Below, piece after piece: positions 10,451-19,600 of a stretch of DNA of 64,000 nucleotides. The first letter of the stretch is position 1. Every line of letters starts with the position of its first letter. Origin of the DNA: Bacteroidales bacterium (lineage in GTDB: Bacteria; Bacteroidota; Bacteroidia; Bacteroidales; UBA1715). Both the position numbers and the translations under genes were made by a program. Where the stretch lies: NCBI GenBank assembly GCA_017516865.1, contig JAFXAU010000029.1, positions 1 to 64,000 of the forward strand, written 5' to 3'. The notes below the pieces were generated by a model, which saw only the letters and a list, made by a program, of their open reading frames with translations, was not told where the DNA came from and did not search any database.

Positions 10451-12316
10451 TTAATACAGAATAATCTTACAAGAATGTTCGTGTTTGTTTACAATTACAA
10501 CATACACACCATTCAAAAGGCTTGCCATATCTATTGTGGCTGATTCTTTGATTTTTTGTTGCATAACTTTTTGACCGCCAGTGTTGTAAATTGCCACAAC
10601 ATTATTTTTGGTCGGAAGCGATATGTGGAGAGTGTTCCCTTCGAGCGCAAACCATTTATCGGTCTGTGTGGTATCTGCCACAATCGGGAATTCATCTGTT
10701 TTTTTATTAATCTGTATGTAGGGAGGATTGTTCTCAACGCCAACGGCATACCACGCATCGGCAACAGAATTGTTATATGATTGATTATTTGGAAACAAAT
10801 CTGCTGCGGCTTTGAGCGTGCACGCCCTCATATCGGCAAAATTGCTTGTGGCTGAAAGATATTCTGTTTCCGCACGATATACAATTTTTGCAGCGTTGGA
10901 AATCCCGATTCCCTTCACGCGGTAGGATTTGTTTAGGTCGTTAATCCCGGAACCGCCTTCGCACAGCAGATAGAACCAATAATTTAAAACACCGCTGTTG
11001 GTATGGACACCACAATAGTCGTTGTTCTTACTTGGAGTGCACCCTTCGGTTTCGTACCAATATAAACCGCCATACGTGTCAGACTGTCCCTCTGAGTTAG
11101 GGTTGCTCATGCTACGCAATGCCGTATGGTCGGTACGAATATCAACGTCTTCACCGCAAAGCCATGTCTGTTTGTTGTTCGTGTAATAATCTTCCACACA
11201 CGTTCCCCAAATATCGCTCAAACCCTCGTTAATCGCTCCCGATTCCCCTTCGTATTTCAAATTGGCGGAATAGGTACACACCGCATGTCCAAGTTCGTGG
11301 GCAACAATATCCAAACTCGTCATAATATCCTGATTCTCATGGCCGTCGCCAAAACAGAACAGTTGTAACGTACTTTCCCAAAACGAATTTTCATAATTTG
11401 TTCCATAATGTACACAACAATTTATAGGAGCTCCCTTGTCATCGTAACTATTCCGTTGAAATGTCGTATAAAAATAGTCATAAGTTTTCATTGCTGCCCA
11501 ATGCACGTCCAATGCTCCGTCGTTTTTGTCTGAATTGTGGTATTCCGCAGTTGTCCAGTTATTGTCGGCATCGGAAAAATCCGTCAGTTTTGCCGTATTA
11601 TTTGAATGATTGAGATTTCTTGTGAAAATTCCGTTTCCTCGTGTCACATCTCTCAATACATATCTTGAATCATTATATGTTGTTCCAATAGTTTGTGTTC
11701 CGCTATATCGTGTGTTTGCAGTTCCTTTGGCGTAAATTACCCGTGAGATTTTATCAAGAATTAGCCCCGATTGTTCGTCAATTATAACATCAACAGATGT
11801 TTCAAGGTTTTTCCCGTCGGAAACAGATACATTGCTGGCAAAATAGAGATTTTTATCTTCGCTGTTGAAACTATTTGGGGCAATCACTTTTTCAATAGTA
11901 TAGTGAAAATTATAATCTGGCACCGATTCAAATACCTCAGTTTCTGCAATTTGTACAATTTCAGATTCACTTAACAATGAAACGTTTTCTAAATTGTCTA
12001 TCGAAGAATAATATGAGCCGTTGATGGTTGTGATTATGCCATTTTCAATATGAACCAATAAATCCGAGTTCAAAATTCTATAATCTCCATAATATTGATG
12101 GAGTCTCAGAAGTATTGAATTTTCCTGTACTTCATTCATTTTATACGTGGTGAATGTAGTGCGGGCGTCCGTTGGAATGATTTGTTTCAAGGTGTGGTCA
12201 AGTGTTGTTGAATCATAGGCAATCCTTTCTTCTAATTTGTGGAATATACGCTGTGGCTCCTGCGAATAGCACAATTCGCATACGCAAAGGCAGATTATGA
12301 AGGATAGTTTTTTCAT
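10451..12316 (-). CDS. M4 (thermolysin-like) metallopeptidase, T9SS-exported
   Basis: This is a secreted zinc endopeptidase of 621 residues from the ATG at 12316. That start is preferred over an upstream one because it gives a proper signal peptide (MKKLSFIICLCVCELCYSQ). An FTP/PepSY propeptide (about 20-195) precedes the catalytic domain. The zinc motif AHELGH has H340, E341 and H344, the third ligand is E364 in INEGLSD, and the catalytic His is about H438 in GVHTNSGVLNYW. The last 70 residues are a T9SS type A tail (VVAIYNTGGQKVMQQ, NGVYVVIVN). The gene begins 28 bp after the ATPase stop, so it may be read from the upstream gene. Its propeptide is the parent or sibling of the 9220-10050 protein. 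Confidence 0.93.
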   Translation of the reverse strand: MKKLSFIICLCVCELCYSQEPQRIFHKLEERIAYDSTTLDHTLKQIIPTDARTTFTTYKMNEVQENSILLRLHQYYGDYRILNSDLLVHIENGIITTINGSYYSSIDNLENVSLLSESEIVQIAETEVFESVPDYNFHYTIEKVIAPNSFNSEDKNLYFASNVSVSDGKNLETSVDVIIDEQSGLILDKISRVIYAKGTANTRYSGTQTIGTTYNDSRYVLRDVTRGNGIFTRNLNHSNNTAKLTDFSDADNNWTTAEYHNSDKNDGALDVHWAAMKTYDYFYTTFQRNSYDDKGAPINCCVHYGTNYENSFWESTLQLFCFGDGHENQDIMTSLDIVAHELGHAVCTYSANLKYEGESGAINEGLSDIWGTCVEDYYTNNKQTWLCGEDVDIRTDHTALRSMSNPNSEGQSDTYGGLYWYETEGCTPSKNNDYCGVHTNSGVLNYWFYLLCEGGSGINDLNKSYRVKGIGISNAAKIVYRAETEYLSATSNFADMRACTLKAAADLFPNNQSYNNSVADAWYAVGVENNPPYIQINKKTDEFPIVADTTQTDKWFALEGNTLHISLPTKNNVVAIYNTGGQKVMQQKIKESATIDMASLLNGVYVVIVNKHEHSCKIILY

Positions 12317-12344
12317 GCTATGTAAATTACGAGGAAACAAAAGA

Positions 12345-13625
12345 TTATACTGCATAGAGTGGAATGTTGGCAAGTTGTTGTTGCTCTATGTATTGCAACA
12401 TTGAATATCGGATAGCATGTAAATCAGGATTGTTTTTCAGTAGGGTTGTTAAAGAATTGGATTTAACGACACCGCCTGCTTTCACTTCTATTGGCACCAA
12501 CTTGGCATCGCGTTGAATTAGAAAATCTATTTCAAGTCGCGAGTCGTCGGTTTTGTGATAATAGATTGGCGATATATGCTGGGATTTCATTTGCTGTAAA
12601 ACAAATTGCTCGGTCAATCCACCGCTATATTCCTGAAAAATATCGTTTTTAATGAGCACTTGGGCTGGGTCGGTGTTCACCATTGCTCCCATAAGTCCCA
12701 AGTCGAGCATATAGAGTTTGAAAGAGGTCAAGTCTTCGTATATTTCGAGCGGAAGTGCTGGTTTTGTGCATCGTGGCACTTTGTAAAGCAAGCCTGAATC
12801 GGTCAGCCACTGAATCGCAATTTCAAATTCGTTGGCACGGGCACCTTTCTTTAACGCACCATAGATGAATTTTTTATTTTCTTTGAATAGTTGTGAGGGA
12901 ATGCTTTTCCACACCATTCTTATGCGTGGCACTTGGTCTTTGGGCGCGTGTTTTGAAAAATCCCGTTCATAGCCCAGTAAAATTTCCTTTTGTATTCGCC
13001 TAACTTCTTTCAATTCTTCGGTTTCCACGTATTTCTTCACAACTTCGGGCATTCCACCTACGTAATAATATTGTCGTAACAAATCAATGTATTTGTCGTG
13101 AAGCGGATTCAACACTGCGAAATCACGGTTTTGAAGCAGATTATAACATTCTTTTTCTCCTTTCGCCAGCAGAAATTCGCCAAAATTCATAGGAAAAACG
13201 TCTATCACATTTACTTTTCCAACTGGAAACGACACATTTTCGTGCAACGAAATTCCCAATAACGAACCTGCCACCGCTATATGGTATTCTGGAGCCGATT
13301 CGTAGAAATATTTTAATGCTTCAATTGCTTCGGGAATATCCTGAACTTCGTCTAAAATTATGAGAGTATCGTGTGGCGTAATATCAACGGAAGTCAAGGC
13401 TCGCAGTCCACGCAAAATCCTATCTACATCAAAATCTTGCGAAAATATTTGGCGTGCCAATTCGTTCTTGCGGCAAACAATGTATGCTTCTTGTTTGTAT
13501 TCACGTTTGGCAAACTCACGCAACAACCATGTCTTTCCAACCTGTCTCGCACCGTTCAAAATAAGCGGTTTTCTGTCTTTGCTGTTTTTCCATTTTATAA
13601 GTTGTTGTAATACAAGTCGTTCCAT
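12345..13625 (-). CDS. AAA_14 ATPase with DUF4143 domain
   Basis: Start chosen at MERLVLQQL (426 residues). An N-terminal AAA_14-type ATPase has Walker A GARQVGKT (about residues 26-33) and Walker B TLIILDEVQDIP. A C-terminal DUF4143 region has the nuclease-like signature LEIDFLIQRDAKLVPIEVKAGG, where the D-E-K arrangement resembles restriction-endonuclease-fold proteins. The family is abundant in Bacteroidota and archaea, varies between strains, and has no settled function. The upstream gap is filled with four phased 18-bp repeats (13635-13750), and the M4 protease follows 28 bp downstream. Confidence 0.92.
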   Translation of the reverse strand: MERLVLQQLIKWKNSKDRKPLILNGARQVGKTWLLREFAKREYKQEAYIVCRKNELARQIFSQDFDVDRILRGLRALTSVDITPHDTLIILDEVQDIPEAIEALKYFYESAPEYHIAVAGSLLGISLHENVSFPVGKVNVIDVFPMNFGEFLLAKGEKECYNLLQNRDFAVLNPLHDKYIDLLRQYYYVGGMPEVVKKYVETEELKEVRRIQKEILLGYERDFSKHAPKDQVPRIRMVWKSIPSQLFKENKKFIYGALKKGARANEFEIAIQWLTDSGLLYKVPRCTKPALPLEIYEDLTSFKLYMLDLGLMGAMVNTDPAQVLIKNDIFQEYSGGLTEQFVLQQMKSQHISPIYYHKTDDSRLEIDFLIQRDAKLVPIEVKAGGVVKSNSLTTLLKNNPDLHAIRYSMLQYIEQQQLANIPLYAV

Positions 13626-13634
13626 ACGATTAAT

Positions 13635-13750
13635 TACATTTTCCCGCACATGATTTTAAGCAAAATTACATTTTTCTGCATATAAAAGCAACTGTTTACT
13701 ACATTTTTCTGCACATGATTTGGGCTGCTCACTACATTTTTTTGCAGATG
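13635..13750. repeat. Four 18-bp direct repeats with a 32-33 bp period upstream of the ATPase gene
   Basis: Copies start at 13635, 13667, 13700 and 13733, with consensus TACATTTTTCTGCACATG on the plus strand. Three are near-perfect and one has CCC for TCT. The steps of 32, 33 and 33 bp equal three helical turns, so all copies face one side of the DNA. They occupy nearly the whole gap between the sigma-fusion stop (13761) and the ATPase start (13625). This looks like an operator array or iterons. Confidence 0.85.
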
Positions 13751-13760
13751 AATCTCTACA

Positions 13761-15332
13761 TTACCAAATAAATTTGATTCCCACTGGCAACGAGAACGTG
13801 AATGGATGTTCTGTGCAATAGGTTTCCAAGTTGCTGCGTGTCGGGAGATAATATAGCATGCTCGGCTCTGTAAAAATGCCGATGTGCGGAGTAATATTAT
13901 ATTGCAGGCCAACTCCCGTGCTGAGCGACCACAGCCATGGAACATTAGTGTCTGTCATTTCGCGAGGGTATTCGTTTGTATTGAATTGCGAATGGATTGG
14001 GATTCCCATCGTCACGCCAAGATTTCCGTAGAGATTCCAACCTTTAACCGTGGCAAAATTATACATTCCCTTTATTGGAATGCCAAGATAGTGGATGGTC
14101 TGCAACTGTCCTCGAGTTACGGTTTTGTTTGTGTCTTTTTCAAAATCGGAAACAAGACGCATATAACTTATACCGGTTTCAATGCCAAACCGCTTGCTCT
14201 GTTTGTAATGGGCAAGCACTGTCAACGTGAGAGGCATATAGTGATGAGTTGTGTAGAGAACCGTGTCGGTTGTTACAATAGAGCCTCCTTCAGGTGGCTT
14301 GATACCTGGTCCGTCCACATCAATGTCAACTTCTTTTATTATTGACTTGGACGCATTTTGTTCGTCGAAACTTCCGGTGTACGCGACTCCTATTGACCAC
14401 TTTTGTGATTTATTGTTGCTGATTACGGACTTGTCGGGGAATATGTCGGCAAGATTGTAATGCGGATTTTCTGTTTTCGGCATGAACTGGATTGTATCAC
14501 GGGATTGGGAATCGTGCGCAGTGTCGGCTACGATTGTTTTGTAGGCAATCATATCGTTCACCGTGTCGGAAATGACAGGCTCGTTTGTCTGGATGGTTGC
14601 AGACTGAGTTTTTGTTGCAGGAACAATGTTCCGCTTCGTAGGTTGATGAACAATTACGGGGTCTTGTGCTTGTTCTTTCTGCATCTCAGTTGTTTTCTCC
14701 TCAGATGTTGTCACAATTGTTGATTCTTCGTTGGAAACTGGATTTTCTTTTCGGAGAAGAAAGAACGTAATAGGAATGAGAAGCAACAGCAGTGCAGGCC
14801 ATGACTTTTGAATCATAGAACGGAGCTGTTTCTTTGCACGTGCCAATTGCGACGAAGACGAATGCGGCTTAATATTGAGCAGGGCTGCAATTTCTTTGTG
14901 CGACATACCTTCCAATACCGACAACTTGAATATTTTACCATAACCTTCTGGCAATTTTTCAATCAGACTTGTGATTTCGCTCATGGAAAGTTCTTTATAG
15001 TCAGGAGCGTCGGTATCATCATTCCAAAAATCCTTTTTGCCGATGTTCTCAAATGAGACGGTCTGGTGTTTCATTTGATAGTCCTTGTATTTCGATGCCA
15101 CGTTCCGTGCAATCGACATCATCCATGCTTCGGCTTTGCTGTCGTCGCGTAATTTGTCGAGCGAGGTGAAGATAATTACAAATGAATCGTGTATGGCATC
15201 GTTGATAGACTGGCTGTCGGATAGATACCGCCGGCACACGCTCTGCATTTGCTTTGCGTATGTCTGATACAATTCCCCGAGAGCGGCATTGTCGCCTTGC
15301 CTGCACCTACTTATCAGTTGTGTTATCTCCAT
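13761..15332 (-). CDS. ECF sigma factor fused to a transmembrane helix and outer-membrane beta-barrel
   Basis: This is one uninterrupted frame of 523 residues from ATG 15332; a TTG at 15341 is less likely. Counting from the TTG, which adds three residues: sigma-70 region 2 at about 20-90 (LGELYQTYAK, HDSFVIIFTSL, AWMMSIARNVASKY); region 4 helix-turn-helix at about 120-178 (LPEGYGKIFKLSVLEGMSHK, IAALLNIKPHSSSSQLARAK). A single hydrophobic helix follows at 181-196 (WPALLLLLIPITFFLL), then a Thr/Glu/Pro-rich linker of about 115 residues. The C-terminal 200 residues have alternating aromatic beta-strands typical of small OM barrels (WSIGVAYTGSF, RFGIETGISYMRL, WNLYGNLGVTMG, GIFTEPSMLYYL), ending in IKFIW with the terminal aromatic BAM signal. 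Topology would be cytoplasmic sigma, inner-membrane helix, periplasmic linker, OM barrel. Confidence 0.85.
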   Translation of the reverse strand: MEITQLISRCRQGDNAALGELYQTYAKQMQSVCRRYLSDSQSINDAIHDSFVIIFTSLDKLRDDSKAEAWMMSIARNVASKYKDYQMKHQTVSFENIGKKDFWNDDTDAPDYKELSMSEITSLIEKLPEGYGKIFKLSVLEGMSHKEIAALLNIKPHSSSSQLARAKKQLRSMIQKSWPALLLLLIPITFFLLRKENPVSNEESTIVTTSEEKTTEMQKEQAQDPVIVHQPTKRNIVPATKTQSATIQTNEPVISDTVNDMIAYKTIVADTAHDSQSRDTIQFMPKTENPHYNLADIFPDKSVISNNKSQKWSIGVAYTGSFDEQNASKSIIKEVDIDVDGPGIKPPEGGSIVTTDTVLYTTHHYMPLTLTVLAHYKQSKRFGIETGISYMRLVSDFEKDTNKTVTRGQLQTIHYLGIPIKGMYNFATVKGWNLYGNLGVTMGIPIHSQFNTNEYPREMTDTNVPWLWSLSTGVGLQYNITPHIGIFTEPSMLYYLPTRSNLETYCTEHPFTFSLPVGIKFIW

Positions 15333-15353
15333 TAAGTCCAAAAAATCTGCCCC

Positions 15354-15380
15354 TATGTCCTATAAGGATAAAATGACTGC
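15354..15380 (-). promoter_or_regulatory. Candidate autoregulatory promoter of the sigma-fusion gene, copy 3
   Basis: On the minus strand GCAGTCATT (15380-15372), then 12 bases, then GACATA (15359-15354), 21 bp before the ATG at 15332. The 9-mer and the spacing to GAC are the same as in copies 1 and 2, while the 12 bases between are unrelated, which argues against simple duplication. Confidence 0.55.
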
Positions 15381-15551
15381 ACGAAATTTTGTTTTTTTTT
15401 CGATAATTTTTTTTTATCGTTTGCAAAATAATAAAAAACAACTGAAAAAATTTTTTCTGCCAATGGGAACAAATACGAAAAAGCAAGTCGGATGATAGTT
15501 TTACAGAAAAAATCCGTTACTTTGTATTTCGAAAATATAGAACCAGAAAAT

Positions 15552-15854
15552 ATGGAAAATAACAATCAGCAAATTAGCATAGATTTGCCGGCAGATGTGG
15601 CAGACGGCGTGTATTCAAATCTTGCGATTATTTCGCATTCAAATTCTGAATTTATTGTTGATTTTGCGAGAATGATGCCGGGTACTCCCAAGGCAAAAGT
15701 CATGTCGCGGGTGATTCTTACGCCCGAACATGCAAAGAAATTATTGGGTGCCTTACAAGACAATATTCAAAAATATGAGCAAAACAACGGCCCGATAAAA
15801 ATCACTCAAAATATTCCTATTCCGACTATCGGAAACAGTTCTGCACAGGCATAG
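15552..15854 (+). CDS. DUF3467 family protein
   Basis: Start chosen at ATG 15552 (MENNNQQISIDLPADVADGV), giving 100 residues. The frame extends 20 codons further upstream, but those are not family-like. The motif YSNLAIISHSNSEFIVDFAR, then a PKAKVMSRVILTPEHAKKLL segment, is characteristic of this small conserved family of unknown function, often found near RNA polymerase genes in Bacteroidota. The TAG stop is 3 bp from the rlmB start in the same frame, so the two are probably coupled. Confidence 0.9.
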   Translation: MENNNQQISIDLPADVADGVYSNLAIISHSNSEFIVDFARMMPGTPKAKVMSRVILTPEHAKKLLGALQDNIQKYEQNNGPIKITQNIPIPTIGNSSAQA

Positions 15855-15857
15855 ACG

Positions 15858-16592
15858 ATGGAAACTCCCAATTTTATATATGGTGCACATGCAATTTTGG
15901 AGGCATTGAACGAATGCCAGCCAATTGACCAGATTTTAATCAAAAAACAATCTGATAGTGAGCAGATTAAGGAAATAATTGTTCAGGCAAAAAAGCAGAA
16001 CGTCACTATAAAAAGTGTTCCGATTGAAAAGTTGAATAAAATCACCCGAAAGGCTCATCAGGGCGTAATTGCGTTTATGTCGCCAGTGGAATTTCATGAT
16101 GTGGAGCAGATTGTTCCGTCGCTATTTGAAAAAGGCGAGGTGCCATTTTTGGTTTTGCTTGACCAGGTGAGCGATGTTCGGAATTTTGGTGCAATTACGC
16201 GGACGTGCGAGTGTATGGGCGTGCATGCAATTGTGATTCCTCATCACGGCTCGGCACAGATAAATGCCGATGCGGTAAAAACTTCGGCAGGAGCGTTGCT
16301 GAAAATACCTGTTTGTAAGACGTTTTCGTTGAAAAAGACAATCTCATATCTGCAAGAAAGTGGGATAGAGGTGATTTGTGTCGCAGAGAAGTTTTCGCAA
16401 AATTGCTACGATGCCGACTTAACCAAGCCTGTTGCATTAGTGTTTGGTTCCGAAGATACGGGCATAGAACAGTCCATAATAGACATGGCGAGCACATGCA
16501 TAAAAATTCCTATGCAAGGCGAAATTTCATCGCTCAATGTGTCGGTAGCCGCAGCAATGTGTATTTACGAAGTTTGTCGGCAAAGAAAATAA
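15858..16592 (+). CDS. rlmB: 23S rRNA (guanosine-2'-O)-methyltransferase, TrmH/SpoU family
   Basis: This is a 244-residue SPOUT methyltransferase that 2'-O-methylates a 23S rRNA guanosine using SAM. The N-terminal substrate-binding domain (IYGAHAILEALN) is followed by the knotted catalytic domain with motif 1 DQVSDVRNFGAITRTCECMG, motif 2 ALVFGSEDTGI and motif 3 IPMQGEISSLNVSVAAAMCI. The catalytic Arg and Asn are in NFGAITRT. It could be a TrmH-like tRNA enzyme, but the N-terminal domain favours RlmB. A repeat palindrome follows 25 bp after the stop. Confidence 0.92.
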   Translation: METPNFIYGAHAILEALNECQPIDQILIKKQSDSEQIKEIIVQAKKQNVTIKSVPIEKLNKITRKAHQGVIAFMSPVEFHDVEQIVPSLFEKGEVPFLVLLDQVSDVRNFGAITRTCECMGVHAIVIPHHGSAQINADAVKTSAGALLKIPVCKTFSLKKTISYLQESGIEVICVAEKFSQNCYDADLTKPVALVFGSEDTGIEQSIIDMASTCIKIPMQGEISSLNVSVAAAMCIYEVCRQRK

Positions 16593-16617
16593 TCATTACA
16601 ATATGTAATATTTTACT

Positions 16618-16647
16618 GTAGAGACGTGCCACATGGCGCGTCTCTAC
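16618..16647. repeat. Dispersed palindrome, copy A (diverged centre)
   Basis: GTAGAGACG arm repeated inverted, with centre TGCC-ACAT-GGCG, forms a 13-bp stem with one G-T pair and a 4-base loop. It is the same family as the copies at 20821, 36381 and 56071. It lies between the convergent 3' ends of rlmB and the first adhesin. Confidence 0.85.
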
Positions 16648-16653
16648 AAATTA

Positions 16654-19600
16654 TTATTCCACTACAATCTTCACCGCTTTGTTGCCTACAATCACAATGT
16701 AAATACCCTTTTCAACATTGAATGATTTCACCGCTTCGTTGTTCCCTTTGGCACGGACGATTGTCTGACCAATTGCGTTGCATATTACAATCTGATTTTC
16801 GCCAGCATTTTCAACTACGATTGCGTTGTGTGCCGCATACACGTTCACAGGTTTTTCTTCTACAAAAGAAATTGCTGTTTTGTTTTCAACTTCGGCAATG
16901 TTGCTGATTGCCAAATTGAACGGCCCACTTTCTGCTTTCACGAATGGATCGTTAATATCAATTGTTTCTGGCAATTCCACGCCAACGTAATATGAAATGG
17001 TTCCTTGTGCAGGTTGTAAATCGGTGTACGTCAACACACTTGAGTTGACTTTCTTGATTTCTTCCACGCCTTCGTTTGTCACACGGAAAATGGAGTATGT
17101 CAAGAAATCGAATCCTTCGTATGCCGTCCACGAAAGGTTGTTTTCGGTGCCGATACTTTTGTTTTTCTGTAAGTGTATCGTTTTGTGGCTTGGACTCAAT
17201 TCCGATTGCTTTCCGCAGTTGTCGGTTGCCGAAATTTTATATCGGTACGGATATTCAAGACTGTTGGCGGTCACGTCAACGTAGATGCTTGTTTCATTGT
17301 ATTGTACGTCGTCTAATTTTGCATATTCGCCTAATCTTTCCGTTTCTCGGTATATTGTGTAAAAGTCGATTGCCTCCGACGCTTCTTTTTGCCAGATAAT
17401 CAAGTTGTACGGCGACTGTTCCTGACTTACCGATACCAAAGCCAATTCTGGCTGATACTTGAACGATTCATATTCAATTTCTGTTTCGTCGGTTACCGTA
17501 CAGCCGTATGCGTCGGTGATTGTGAACGTGTATGTGCCTGCAGGCAGATTTTCGCGTTTCAAATCGGTGCTTTCGTCGTTCCACGAATATTCAACTGGCT
17601 CGTTGCCTTTTTCGTACGAAATTGTGATTTCACCCACATCGTGGCCGCAGATTGCATTTTTGAAATCTTTGGTAAGGACTGGCTTGTTGCTTTCGTCTTT
17701 GACCAATTCTACCTTGTCGGTATATGTACAACCGTATGAGTCGGTTACCTTTAATTTATACGTGCCTGCTGACAGTTCATTTTGGTCTTTTGTTGTAACA
17801 TCCGAGGGATATTGTATCAGGAGATTGATTTCGTCAATTTGGAACTGCATTTCGCTTTGGTAGTTATTCGCACCTCTGTAAGTCCAATAAAAATCGTTTG
17901 GTGCAAGTCCTTCGTCAAAATAGAAAGTTACTAATGTCCATTCTTCGTGTGCAGGTATTAGTTTTTCAAACATATTATCTCCAAATGCTCGAAAAACAAT
18001 TCCCTCTCCTTTATGGTAAAAGGAAATTCCCTCAACAAAGTTCGCCAAGCTACTAATTTCGGAACCTATGTGTGTATAGAATCCTGCATAGTCGTTCGTT
18101 AGGTTTTGGCTAATCGACGACGCTTTTATAATTATTGATAGCTCTGTGCCCAATGCACCGTCGTTTGCAATTCCAGATTCGTCGGTGTTCGTAGTTCCTC
18201 CGTATCCCTTATCATTGAAAATGATTATGTTGCTATAAAGTTCATTTGTCAGCCCTTTTTCAAAATCACTCATTTGCATGGGTGAAATATGGATCCACGA
18301 GAACGAATAAGGTTCGGTGCCGCTTGTGACGGTTGTTGTGATTTCTCCATTTTTGGTTTCGCAGATAGGATTTTTTATGTCGAATGAAAATTTAGGCAAT
18401 ACGCTATAATCTTTTTCAAGTGTGGCAGTTTTCGATGTTGCACAACCGTATGCGTCGGTAGCGGTTAGGGTATATTCACCTTCTGCCAAATTTTCTCGGT
18501 CTTTGTTGGTAGCACCGTCAGACCATTTGTATGTGTATGGTTCTGTTCCTTCGCTCACCGTTGCTGTAATTGTACCGTTTTCTGTTTCGCAAATAGGGTT
18601 TGTTGATGTCAATTCAACAGAAGGCACAACAGAAAAATCTTTGTTCAATGATGTTGTTGCGATTGTCTTACATCCATAACTGTCGGTTACGGAGAACCGA
18701 TATTGCCCAGCGGCTAAGTTTTGCACGTCTTTCTCCGATGAGAACGTTTCTGCATCGTCGTATGACAGAAGAGTTAATTCGTCAATCCAATAATCAGGGG
18801 TGCTATTTCCATACCATACAAAAAATTTTACGTATGGAATGTCGTATGTTTCAATATTCATATTTTCCCAAGTATAGCTCACAAGCGTCCAATCGCTATG
18901 ATATGGGATTGTGTATTCTGTACTCCAACCGGAGCCCTCGACTGATATTATGAACTCAACTGATGTACCTTTGTGATAGAACGAGAACCCATAAGAATAA
19001 GCAGCCTCGGGATTCAAGGATAGTTCATCTAATAGGTACAAATTAAGCTGGTACATAACATTGTCATTCGAATTACGTTGTACGTGAATAGCTTGCTCAG
19101 ACCCTGCCGCACCACTATTTTCAATGGAAAGTTCCGCACCGGAATAATCTTCAGGATTGTTTGGGTTGATTTCAAAAATCCCAGATAGGTTGTTGGGTGC
19201 TCCATTTTCAAAATTTACTAAAGGAATTTCTTTTTCATTTGCCTTGCCCCAATTATAGGCATATGGTTCAGTTCCTCCATTCACCGTTGCAGTGATTTCT
19301 CCGTTTTCTGTTTCGCAAATGGGATCGGTGGAATTCAACGAAATCTGCGGCATATTGTCTTCGTTAGGATAAAGGGTGACGTATGTCGTATCGGAAGTAT
19401 AACCTTCGGCATCTGTTGCAACAAAATAGTATTTGCCAGTGGTCATTTCGCTACGAGGATTGTCGGTGTTACCGTCGTTCCAGAGAACGGTGTACGGTGC
19501 AACGCCATTGGTTACGTCGAACGAAGCCGAACCTGTTGCCGAAGTACAGATAGGATTTGTTGTTTCTAAATTGAGAATTTTGGGCTTTTTGCCAAATGTA

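Noticed and set aside
13635-13750. Short repeats with spacers, CRISPR-like
   Set aside because: Only four 18-bp copies with 14-15 bp between them; no cas genes nearby and the copies vary. An operator-like array is more plausible.
13634-13945. Minus-strand ORF with repeated HVQKNVV-like peptides
   Set aside because: It overlaps the sigma-fusion 3' end in another frame, and its repetitive peptide is only the translation of the 33-bp repeats.
15492-16592. DUF3467 and rlmB as one protein by reading through the TAG at 15852
   Set aside because: They share a frame with only ACG between stop and ATG, but both families are normally separate and the stop falls at the natural DUF3467 end.
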